Assembly: GCF_003634935.1 (NCBI RefSeq)
Contig: NZ_RBXO01000001.1
Location: forward strand, 3,869,501 to 3,933,500
Length of the DNA: 64,000 bases
From: Saccharothrix australiensis
GTDB lineage: Bacteria > Actinomycetota > Actinomycetes > Mycobacteriales > Pseudonocardiaceae
Direction of reading: 5' to 3'
The notes under the pieces are model-generated. The model had not been told where the DNA came from and ran no database searches. It saw nothing but the letters and a program-made list of their open reading frames with translations. Both the position numbers and the translations under genes were made by a program. Within the stretch, counting starts at the first letter, position 1. Each line of letters starts with the position of its first letter. Below, one piece after another: positions 16,497-23,884 of the stretch.

Positions 16497-18088
16497 CGGA
16501 CCAGCCTGCCGACGGGGAGCTGCTGCGCCTGCGCCCGATCGTCCACGCCAGCCCGACGCCCACCGGCCTGCACGTGCGGGGGTGGTCGTCCAGCTTCAAC
16601 GTCGACGGCGGCAAGGGGCTGTGGACGGTCTGGCAGCGGCTGGCCGGACCGCTGGCCGACGGCGTGCCGCCGGAACGGCTGACCGTGCCGGACCAGGCGC
16701 CGCCCGCCGTCGCGGCGGCCCTGGAGCTGATCATCGGCCAACTGCACGAGCACGACCTGCTGGTGCGGGTGCCCGCGTCCTGGGCCGCCGGTGGACCGCC
16801 CGAGCACGTCGCGCGGTGGCTGGAGGCGGTGGCGGAGCGGCCCGCGCGGGCGTGGGACGCGCTGCGGCGCGCCGCGGTGACCGTCGCCGGGCCCGGCGCC
16901 CTGGCCGCCGCCGCGCGCCGGGCGCTGGCGGACACCGGGCTCCACGTCGGCCCGGTCGAGCCGGGACCGGACCTGGTGCTGGTGTGCGACGGCCACGCGG
17001 TCGCCGCCGGGTGCGCCGCCGACGTGGGCTTCGTGGTCGCGCCCGGCGCGCGGGGCGACGTGCTCGCCGACGCCGAGGCCGTCGCCCACCGCCTCGGTGC
17101 CGAGGCCGTCGCCCACCGCCTCGGCGGCGCGGCGGGCGAGCCGCCGGAGGTGCTGGCGGCGCTGGTCGGCTCGGCCGCCGCGCACCGGCTGGTGTGCGCG
17201 GTGGCGGACCTGCCCGACCCGGCGCACGAGGTGGCGGGCACCTGGTACGACGCGCCGCCGCCCGGACCGGTCCACCAGCCGGTGCTCGTCGCGCGGCTGG
17301 ACCCGCTGCGGGCGGACTACCACCCGTGGCTGTCGGCGGTGCGCCCGGTCCCGCCCGCCGGCCGGATCGCCGAGGTGCTGGGCGACGCCGAGCTCGGGCC
17401 GGTGCCCGCGCCGGACACCGGCGACCTGCCGCAGGTGCCGGTGAAGCTGGCCGCCTCGGGCGACGTCGTCGGCTACGGCGTCACCGAGCGGTCCGCCCGG
17501 CTGGACGCCGTGGTCCGCGCCGCGCACCGGCTCGCGCCCGACCGCACCGCGGTGGGCGCGGACGCCGTGCACGCGCTCGGCCTCGCGCTGCGCGCCGCCG
17601 CCCGGTCGCTGCCGGGCACCCCGGTCGACCCCGACGAGTGGCACGCCGACCCGACCGCGCGGCGGTGGTGGAAGGCGGTGGTGCTGCGGTTCGCGCTGCC
17701 CGCCGAGGCGGAGGTGGCGCGGCTCGGCGACGGGGTGGTGCGCGCGGTCGTCCGGGCGGGCGGCGCGGAGCTGTCCTGGGCGGTCGAGGCGACCGCCGCC
17801 GACGCCGTCGCGTTCGCGGCGATGGCGGCGGCGGGCCGCGCGCAGGCGGGCGGGTCGGAGCCGGTCGTGCTGTCCGGCGCGTTCCCGGTGGAGGAGCCGA
17901 AGACCGCCGGCGTCCCGTGGACCGACCGGGCGTGGCACTGGCCGCACGGGGTGCGCGCGGCGGAGGAGGGGTTGCAGCGCCGGCTGGGCGAGCTGATCGG
18001 CGGCGTCGAGGTCAAGCGGGTGGCGTTGGGGCCGGTCCTGCACGCGGCGGGCCTGGTGGGTTTCGCGATCCCGGAGGCGGTGCGGTGA
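16493..18088 (+). CDS. Ocin-ThiF-like leader-binding partner of the YcaO enzyme
   Basis: 531 aa. The N-terminus (RPIVHASPTPTGLHVRG, then WSSSFNVDGGKGLWTVWQRL) matches the RiPP recognition element region of TOMM/thiopeptide leader-binding proteins that present the precursor to YcaO. The central part resembles a degenerate E1/ThiF fold (LVLVCDGHAVAAGCAADVGF), and the C-terminal half has VPVKLAASGDVVGYGVTERSARLDAVVRAAHRL, usual for this family. It overlaps the upstream stop by 4 nt. A 27-bp in-frame tandem duplication (17072-17125) doubles AEAVAHRLG. Its 3' end is part of a 53-bp tandem duplication at the junction with the YcaO gene. Confidence 0.85.
   Translation: MTDQPADGELLRLRPIVHASPTPTGLHVRGWSSSFNVDGGKGLWTVWQRLAGPLADGVPPERLTVPDQAPPAVAAALELIIGQLHEHDLLVRVPASWAAGGPPEHVARWLEAVAERPARAWDALRRAAVTVAGPGALAAAARRALADTGLHVGPVEPGPDLVLVCDGHAVAAGCAADVGFVVAPGARGDVLADAEAVAHRLGAEAVAHRLGGAAGEPPEVLAALVGSAAAHRLVCAVADLPDPAHEVAGTWYDAPPPGPVHQPVLVARLDPLRADYHPWLSAVRPVPPAGRIAEVLGDAELGPVPAPDTGDLPQVPVKLAASGDVVGYGVTERSARLDAVVRAAHRLAPDRTAVGADAVHALGLALRAAARSLPGTPVDPDEWHADPTARRWWKAVVLRFALPAEAEVARLGDGVVRAVVRAGGAELSWAVEATAADAVAFAAMAAAGRAQAGGSEPVVLSGAFPVEEPKTAGVPWTDRAWHWPHGVRAAEEGLQRRLGELIGGVEVKRVALGPVLHAAGLVGFAIPEAVR
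17072..17125 (+). repeat. 27-bp in-frame tandem duplication inside the leader-binding gene
   Basis: Units 17072-17098 and 17099-17125 differ only at the last base and encode AEAVAHRLG twice. It looks recent. Confidence 0.92.
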
Positions 18089-18152
18089 GCGTGGTGGTGT
18101 CGGGCCCGGTGGGTTTCGCGGCCCCGGAGGCGGTGCGGTGAGCGTCGTGGTG
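18055..18152 (+). repeat. Tandem duplication of the gene B/gene C junction (53-bp period)
   Basis: 18055-18099 and 18108-18152 match at 42 of 45 positions. The unit spans the end of the leader-binding gene (VGFAIPEAVR, stop) and the first codons of the YcaO gene (GTGAGCGTSGTGGTG). Because 53 is not a multiple of three, the first GTG is out of frame with YcaO. Confidence 0.92.
18085..18141 (+). CDS. 18-residue mini-ORF bridging two coupled genes
   Basis: Created by the 53-bp duplication: GTG at 18085 overlaps the upstream TGA (GTGA). The frame reads VSVVVSGPVGFAAPEAVR, and its TGA (18139-18141) overlaps the YcaO GTG at 18138 in the same GTGA way. It could pass terminating ribosomes from one gene to the next. 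The peptide itself need not have a function. Confidence 0.4.
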   Translation: MSVVVSGPVGFAAPEAVR

Positions 18153-19844
18153 CTGTGCGACTACGCGGTCGGGGACCTGCGGCACGTGGGCGCGGACGGC
18201 GTGGCGGTGTTGCCGGTGCGGCACGACGGCGCGGTGACGTTGCTGGGTCCGGTCGTCGGCGGTGGGCCGGGTGTGTGCCTGTCCTGCGCGGAGGACGGCA
18301 GGCTCGCCGCGCAGAGCGCCGTCGTACCGCGCCGCGACGACGGGATGCGGGTGGGCGGCGTGCCCTCGCCGGCGCACGGACCGCTGGTGGACGCGTTGAC
18401 CGCGCTCGTGCTGGCCGACCCGGACGCCTACCGCGACCGCGTGCTGGCCATCCGCGTGGACGTCGGCACGGTGGCCGAGCACCCCGTGCGCACCCGACCC
18501 GAGGGATGCCCGGTGTGCGGGCCGCTGCCCGACGACACCGCAGCCTCCGCCGTCGTGGCGCGCGCGCCCGCGCCCGTGTCGCCCGGCACGCTGCGCGGCG
18601 CGAACCCGCGCACCGGCGGCGACGCGCTGCGTGCCGCGCTGGTCGACCCGCGGCACGGACCGGTGGACCGGCTGACCCCCATCGGCGACCTGCCGCTGCC
18701 CGCGGTGAGCGCGCGGATCGTGACCGACGACGGGCAGCAGGCCGGCTTCGGCCGCACGGCCACGTTCGCCGAGTCCGAGCGGGTGGCGTTGTTCGAGGCG
18801 GTGGAACGGCTCGCCGGGATGCGGCCCCGGCGCACCCGGACCGTGCTGGAGGCGTCGTTCGCCGAACTGGGCCCGGAGCGCGCGGTCGACCCGACCCGCC
18901 TGGGCCTGCCGGACTTCCCGTCGCCGCGCGTGACGCCTTACACGCCGGACACCCGCACGCGGTGGGTGCACGGGTGGTCGTACTCGCGCGGCACCACCGT
19001 GGCGGTGCCCGAGCACGCCGTCTACTGGGGCGGCACGCCGGGTACCCGGTTCCTGCACGAGACGTCCAACGGGTGCGGCACGGGCAACAGCCTCACCGAG
19101 GCCGTGCTGTACGGGTTGTTCGAGATCGCCGAGCGGGACGCGTTCCTGATGGCGTGGTACCAGCGGACGCCGTTGCGCGCGCTCGTGGTCCGCGACGAAC
19201 TGGCGCTGCACCTGTCCGACCGGCTGGAACAGTTGGACTACCGGCTGGAGTGCTACGACGCGACCAACGACCTTGCGGTGCCCGCCGTGCTGGCGCTGGC
19301 CCGCTACACCGGGGCGGCGCCGTCCGCGCCGCGCGCGTTCTTCGCGGCGGGCGCGGGGGTCGACCCGGACGCCGCCGTGCGGTCCGCGGTGGTGGAGGTG
19401 GCGGTGGACGTCGAGTCGGCCGCCAAGCGCGCCCGCGCCGACCCGGCGGAGCACGACCGGGAACGGCTGCTGCGGCTGCTGCGCGAACCTGAGCTGATCC
19501 GCACGATGGAGGACCACGTGGCGGTCAACGGCCTGCCCGAGGCCGCCGACCGCTACGACTTCCTGCGACCGGACGACCCGGTGGCGCCCGCCCCGCCCGA
19601 CGTGCCGCTCGACGACCTGGACGCGTTGCTGGAGCACTACGTGACGGCGTGGGCGGCGGCGGACCTGGAGGTGATCGCGGTGGACCTGACGGACCCGCCG
19701 GTGCGCGACCGCCTCGGCCTGCACTCGGCGAAGGTGGTGGTGCCGGGCACGCTGCCGATGACGTTCGGCGAGCGCGACCGCCGCACCCGCGGCATGCCGA
19801 GGCTGCGCGCGACCGGGCCCCTGCCGCCCCACCCCTTCCCGTGA
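18138..19844 (+). CDS. YcaO-domain cyclodehydratase (azoline synthetase)
   Basis: 568 aa; ATP-dependent conversion of core Cys (and perhaps Ser) to thiazolines. The N-terminal 150 residues carry a ThiF-derived GPGVCLSCAEDG segment and a CPVC motif (possible zinc site with the Cys pair). The YcaO ATP-binding core follows: GFGRTATFAESERVALFEA, then SNGCGTGNSLTEAVLYGLFEIAERDAF. The C-terminus PLPPHPFP is the proline-rich tail needed by azoline-forming YcaO enzymes. The start at GTG 18138 restores a GTGA overlap with the mini-ORF stop. The stop overlaps the next GTG. It acts with the product of 16493. Confidence 0.93.
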   Translation: MSVVVLCDYAVGDLRHVGADGVAVLPVRHDGAVTLLGPVVGGGPGVCLSCAEDGRLAAQSAVVPRRDDGMRVGGVPSPAHGPLVDALTALVLADPDAYRDRVLAIRVDVGTVAEHPVRTRPEGCPVCGPLPDDTAASAVVARAPAPVSPGTLRGANPRTGGDALRAALVDPRHGPVDRLTPIGDLPLPAVSARIVTDDGQQAGFGRTATFAESERVALFEAVERLAGMRPRRTRTVLEASFAELGPERAVDPTRLGLPDFPSPRVTPYTPDTRTRWVHGWSYSRGTTVAVPEHAVYWGGTPGTRFLHETSNGCGTGNSLTEAVLYGLFEIAERDAFLMAWYQRTPLRALVVRDELALHLSDRLEQLDYRLECYDATNDLAVPAVLALARYTGAAPSAPRAFFAAGAGVDPDAAVRSAVVEVAVDVESAAKRARADPAEHDRERLLRLLREPELIRTMEDHVAVNGLPEAADRYDFLRPDDPVAPAPPDVPLDDLDALLEHYVTAWAAADLEVIAVDLTDPPVRDRLGLHSAKVVVPGTLPMTFGERDRRTRGMPRLRATGPLPPHPFP

Positions 19845-21064
19845 CCGGGTCCGACGCGCGGGCCGCCGGACCCGCCAAGGCGCCGTCGGCCGACGAGCGG
19901 CTTGGCGCACGGCCTGTCGACGGACAGCCAGGGGGCGCGACCGCCGCCGAGGCGCCGGTCCCCGCTGGGGCGCGGGCCGCCGAGGAGCTGGCCGCCGCCT
20001 ACCGGCACGGTCCCGAAAGGACGATCGCGCCCGGCCCGCCACCGCCCCCGCCGCCCCTCGAACCCGGACCCCGAGCGGCGTTGAGGAGCCTGGCCGAGCG
20101 GGGCGCGTTCGGTGCCGCGTTGGCGCACCTGCTGACCGACGTGGCCACCCCGCTGCGGTGGGAGCCGTGGAACCCGTACAACGACCACCGCGCCTACCCG
20201 TCGGCGCGGTCGGCGTTCGCGGTGGACGTGGTGCTGGTCGCGGACGGCCGGTCGTGGCCGCTGGACCCGGTGCGCCGGGCACTGGTCGGCGGCGCGCCCG
20301 AACGGCTCGGCCCGTGCGCCCGGCTCGACCTCGTGCGCCGCCCCGAGCGCTTCTCCGCGGGGTACGGCGAGTTCGCGGACGTGCTGGTGGAGCTGGAGCT
20401 CGGGCACCTGCTCGCGGCGCTCGCGGACCACGCGGCGCGGCTGGGCCTGCGGGCGCGCGTGGCCGGCGACGGCGTGGTGGTGTGCTCGGACCGCGAGACC
20501 GGCGCGCCCGCCCCACGGCCGCCGGCGCGCAGTTCCGGGTTCGGGCCGCGCGGCGTCGCCGCGGACCCGCGGCCCCTGCCCGCCGCCGCGTGGCACGCGG
20601 TGGTCGCCGCCCTGCCGCGCCTCGCGCACGTGCGGCACCGGCTGGCGGCGCGCGATGTCGAGGGCGTCCCGGACGGGTGGTACGACGCCGACCGGCCGGT
20701 CGAGCCGGGACCCGCGGTGGCGCGGCTCCGGGACGCCTTCCGGCACCCGCCGGACACCGTGGACGTCGGCAGCGCGAACCTGGCCCTGGTGATCACCGGC
20801 GACCCGGCGGCGGCGGTGGCCGACACCGGGCCCGACGGGTACCGGGCCCTGCTGCGCGCCGTGGGCTCCGCCGCCCAGCGCGTCTGCGCGGCCGCCGCCG
20901 GCGCGGGCCTGTTCTGCCGCCCGCTGCGCGGCGTGCACGACGAGCGGCTGGAGGCGCTGGTCCGGGCGCCGGCCGGGCACACCCTGCTCTACCTGCTCGT
21001 GGCGGGCAGGCCGCGGGTTACGGGCTTCACCTACGACCTCACCCCGCTGGAGGGACGACCGTGA
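19841..21064 (+). CDS. Nitroreductase/SagB-like protein of the RiPP operon
   Basis: 407 aa. After a disordered Pro/Ala-rich N-terminus (APGPPPPPPPLEPG near residue 70), the fold resembles flavin-dependent azoline dehydrogenases: NDHRAYPSARSAFAVDVVLV (counterpart of YPSAGAL-V-LV), a central helical region, then SANLALVITGDPAAAVADTG and LLRAVGSAAQRVCAAAAGAG. The family oxidises thiazolines to thiazoles with FMN. Several flavin-contact positions look degenerate and a second such domain sits on the next gene. This one may therefore be a non-catalytic partner, a second oxidase, or a cyclisation factor. It is coupled by 4-nt overlaps on both sides. Confidence 0.72.
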   Translation: MTGSDARAAGPAKAPSADERLGARPVDGQPGGATAAEAPVPAGARAAEELAAAYRHGPERTIAPGPPPPPPPLEPGPRAALRSLAERGAFGAALAHLLTDVATPLRWEPWNPYNDHRAYPSARSAFAVDVVLVADGRSWPLDPVRRALVGGAPERLGPCARLDLVRRPERFSAGYGEFADVLVELELGHLLAALADHAARLGLRARVAGDGVVVCSDRETGAPAPRPPARSSGFGPRGVAADPRPLPAAAWHAVVAALPRLAHVRHRLAARDVEGVPDGWYDADRPVEPGPAVARLRDAFRHPPDTVDVGSANLALVITGDPAAAVADTGPDGYRALLRAVGSAAQRVCAAAAGAGLFCRPLRGVHDERLEALVRAPAGHTLLYLLVAGRPRVTGFTYDLTPLEGRP

Positions 21065-22656
21065 CGTGGACTGGACTGCACGTGCGGGTGTCGTGGCGGG
21101 TGCAGCACGTCGACGCGTTCGTCGCCGACGTGCTCGCGCCCGCGATGGCCGAGCACCGCGCGGCCGGCCGGATCTCCGACTGGTTCTTCATCCGCTACTG
21201 GCAGGCCGGCCCGCACCTGCGGGTCCGGCTGCGGGACGCGGCCGGGCACGCGGACGCGATCGCCGGGCAGTTGCGTTGCCTGGTCGCGGCGCAGGACCAC
21301 CCCGAGGTGGCGATGGACCCGGAGAAGTACCACGCCGCGCTGGGCGTGGCGGACGAGCCCCTGCTGCCGCACGGGGACGTGCGCGCGGTGCCCTACGAGC
21401 CGGAGGTGGAGCGCTACGGCGGCCCGGAGGCGCTGCCGATCGCCGAGGAGGTCTTCTGCCGCAGCACCGACGTCGCGGTGGCGGTGCTGACCGCGGCGCG
21501 CACGCCGCAGGCCAAGCTCAGCGCCGCCGTGGAACTGGTCATGGCCACGACCTCCGGGCTGGGGCTGGACCGGCCGGCGGCGGCGTCGTGGCTGCGCGGC
21601 CTGGCCGCGTCCTGGCGGATGCGCCACGAACCGGCGACCGCGCCGACGATGTCGTCCCACCTGGCCGCGCACCGGCTGCACGCCGCCCGCGCGGCGAAGC
21701 TGAGCGCGCGGTGGGACCGCGTCGAGACCGCGCCGACCGGCGCGGTGGAGCACTGGGTGCGGCAGCTGCGCGCCGACCTGCCGCGCGGCGCCTGGGCGTC
21801 CCAGCTGCACATGCTGCTCAACCGGCTGGGCGTCGGCCCGGACGAGGAACGCCTGGTCTGCTGGCTGGTCGCGGCCACCGCGCTCGCGCCGTCCGGGGTG
21901 GCGGGGTTCCACGCCGACGGCGCGGACGCGCCCGACCGCCGCTACCTGGAGGCGAGCAAGTACCGGCCGGAGGTCGACGAGCAGCGCCCGCGCAAGGACC
22001 ACACCCGCGACCGGGCCGCACCGCGACCGGGGCGGCGGGTGGTGCGGCTGCCCGAGCCACCGGACACCGCGGTGACGCTCCGGGAGGTGCTGCGCGACCG
22101 GCGCACCGGTCGGGGCGACGCGCTGCGCGGGCCGCTGGACGCCGCCCGGTTGGCGGCGCTGCTGTGGACCGCGCACGGCCGGCTGCCCGACGGCCGGCGT
22201 CCGCACCCCAGCGCGGGCGCGCTCTACACCGCCCGGCTGCGCCTGGTGGCGTGGTCGGTGGACGGCCTGGAGCCGGGCCTGTACGACGTGGACGAGGACG
22301 ACCGGCGGCTGGTGGCGGTCGCGCCCGCGCCGCCGGTCGAGGACGTCACCCGGACGGCGAGCTGGTTCGGGCCGGGCGCGGTGCGCGGCGGCGGCGTGGA
22401 CCTCGCCACCACGCCGGCGCTGCTCGGGCTGTACGCGCGGGTCGGCGAGCTGCGCCGGGACTACGGGCTGCGGGCGGCGCGGCTGGGGTTCACCGAGGCC
22501 GGTCACCTCGCGCAGAACCTGGCGCTGGTCGCGGCGGGGCTGTCGCTGTCGTTGGGCATGGTCGGCGGGTTCTACGACGACCTCGCGCACGACGTGCTCC
22601 TCCTGGACGGCGTGGACGACACCCTGGTCTACCTCCTGCCGGTCGGGTCGTGCTGA
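21061..22656 (+). CDS. Fusion of LanB-type glutamate elimination domain and SagB-like azoline dehydrogenase
   Basis: 531 aa. Residues 1-280 match the elimination (SpaB_C, thiopeptide-type) domain: WTGLHVRVSWRVQHVDAFV, WFFIRYWQAGPHLRVRLR, MLLNRLGVGPDEERLVCWL. It removes glutamate from glutamylated Ser to leave dehydroalanine. Residues 330-531 are a nitroreductase-fold dehydrogenase (HPSAGALYTARLRLVAW, TTPALLGLYARVGELRRDYG, GFTEAGHLAQNLALVAAGLS). The same fusion is known from lactazole-type thiopeptide systems (LazF). The GTG at 21061 overlaps the upstream stop. It is the last intact gene of the operon. Confidence 0.9.
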   Translation: MTWTGLHVRVSWRVQHVDAFVADVLAPAMAEHRAAGRISDWFFIRYWQAGPHLRVRLRDAAGHADAIAGQLRCLVAAQDHPEVAMDPEKYHAALGVADEPLLPHGDVRAVPYEPEVERYGGPEALPIAEEVFCRSTDVAVAVLTAARTPQAKLSAAVELVMATTSGLGLDRPAAASWLRGLAASWRMRHEPATAPTMSSHLAAHRLHAARAAKLSARWDRVETAPTGAVEHWVRQLRADLPRGAWASQLHMLLNRLGVGPDEERLVCWLVAATALAPSGVAGFHADGADAPDRRYLEASKYRPEVDEQRPRKDHTRDRAAPRPGRRVVRLPEPPDTAVTLREVLRDRRTGRGDALRGPLDAARLAALLWTAHGRLPDGRRPHPSAGALYTARLRLVAWSVDGLEPGLYDVDEDDRRLVAVAPAPPVEDVTRTASWFGPGAVRGGGVDLATTPALLGLYARVGELRRDYGLRAARLGFTEAGHLAQNLALVAAGLSLSLGMVGGFYDDLAHDVLLLDGVDDTLVYLLPVGSC

Positions 22657-22671
22657 AGCAGGCGGGCGACG

Positions 22672-23199
22672 GTGCCGGTACCCGCCGCCCGTAGCCCGTC
22701 CCCGCGCACCTCCGGCTGCTGGTCGGACCGCCACGGCTGCGGGAACCGCCCCCGCCCGGCGACGGGTTGCCGCTCCCGGACGACGAGGCGGAGCACCACC
22801 GGGATCTCGTGGCGGGCGCGCGGGTAGCGACCGGGCGCGTCGGGTTCGCCGCCTGGGAGGAGCCTGCGCGGCCCGCCTCCGCGCACCTCGGCCGGGGGTT
22901 CGGTCCTGTTCGGACTGCGGTGGTCGGCGGCGCACCTCGCGACGTCCGGCCGGGTGCCGGGAGGAGCCCCGACCGGCGGCGGGTCGTTCACCGAGCCGGT
23001 GGTGGCGGACGCCCGTGCGCCCGGCGGCCTGGTGCTCTTCGCGCCCCGGTTGGCCGCCGAGCCGCGCCACCTCGCGTCCGTCCTCGGCGTCGTCCCGGCG
23101 GCGGACGGCGACGACCGCGCTCGCGGGGTGCACGCCCTCCTCGCGGCGGCCCGTGCCGCCGTCGCCGCCGGTGCGGCCCTGGTGGCGGACTACGCGTGA
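22672..23199 (+). pseudogene. Frameshifted remnant downstream of the RiPP operon
   Basis: Coding-like composition continues for 500 bp but changes frame. One segment reads RLLVGPPRLREPPPPGDG and on through DDEAEHHRDLVAGARVATG (about 22695-22900). The next reads SVLFGLRWSAAHLATSG and LVLFAPRLAAEPRHLASVLG to a stop at 23199 in another frame. No single start with a ribosome binding site fits; a GTG at 22954 opens only 81 codons. It could be the broken remains of the pyridine synthase expected here, but homology cannot be shown by eye and the remnant (about 175 aa) is short for that family. A sequencing error is the other explanation. Confidence 0.45.
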
Positions 23200-23228
23200 C
23201 CACGTCCGCTCGGCGAGCGCGCCGCGCC

Positions 23229-23567
23229 TCAGGTGGTGGGTTCCTCGGCATCCGGTGCGGCGGCACCCGGTTCCCCGGCACCTGGTCCGGTGGTGGGGTC
23301 GAGCAGGTGGCGGACCTGTTCGGCTTCGTCGTGGCGGCCGTGGTCGAGGTAGAGGGTGAGGGCTTCGGTCCAGGCGGTGCGGGCCTGGTGGTGTTGGCCG
23401 AGGGCGGTGTGGCAGTGGCCGAGGCGGTCGGGGATGCGGGCGGTGATGTTGGTGTGGCGGATGCCTTGGAACAGGGTGAGGGCCTGCCGGTAGTGCTCGA
23501 CGGCCTGGTGGTGGTGGCCGGTGCGGTGGCTGAGGTAGGCCAGGTGGCGTCGAGCGCGGCCTGCCAC
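23229..23567 (-). pseudogene. Truncated TPR tail of an AfsR/SARP-type regulator
   Basis: 112 codons of TPR sequence: HLAYLSHRTGHHHQAVEHYR, IPDRLGHCHTALGQHHQART, ALTLYLDHGRHDEAEQVRHL. This is the C-terminal type found on actinobacterial SARP/NB-ARC regulators. DNA-binding and NTPase domains are missing. A related fragment (ATWQAALDAT) in another frame just upstream suggests frameshift decay. It points the opposite way to the RiPP operon and may be what is left of its regulator. Confidence 0.55.
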
Positions 23568-23884
23568 GTGGCGCGGCTGTCGGCGCGGCGGCGATCGGCC
23601 AGGACTGTCTCATGTGGACTCCTCGGTGGTCGGCGCGTCCGGGCGCGGCGGCACGGGCGGAGCCTCCGCCACCGGGCTTCGGCACCGCTTCAACGGTGCT
23701 TCGACCGCCTGGTCACGTCCGGGTCCGGGACGGCGTGCCCACGCGGCGGGCGGGCTGTTGACAGACGGCGCGGCGCGTCCCAAGGTGGATCTCACCGGCA
23801 CATCCGCGCACCGGGTGCGGGCACAGGGCACCGCTCCGCGGCTGGGCCGCCTCCGTCGTCGTCCGGGGTCCAGGGAGGCCGGTC
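23568..23884. other. Intergenic region, nothing recognised
   Basis: Apart from possible further debris of the TPR remnant at its left end, no gene, hairpin or clear promoter is seen before the tannase-family gene. Confidence 0.5.

Noticed and set aside
13363..22656. A classical 26- to 35-membered thiopeptide cluster
   Set aside because: The Ser residues are too close for the usual ring and no intact pyridine synthase is visible, so only the wider azole/dehydroamino-acid RiPP class is claimed.
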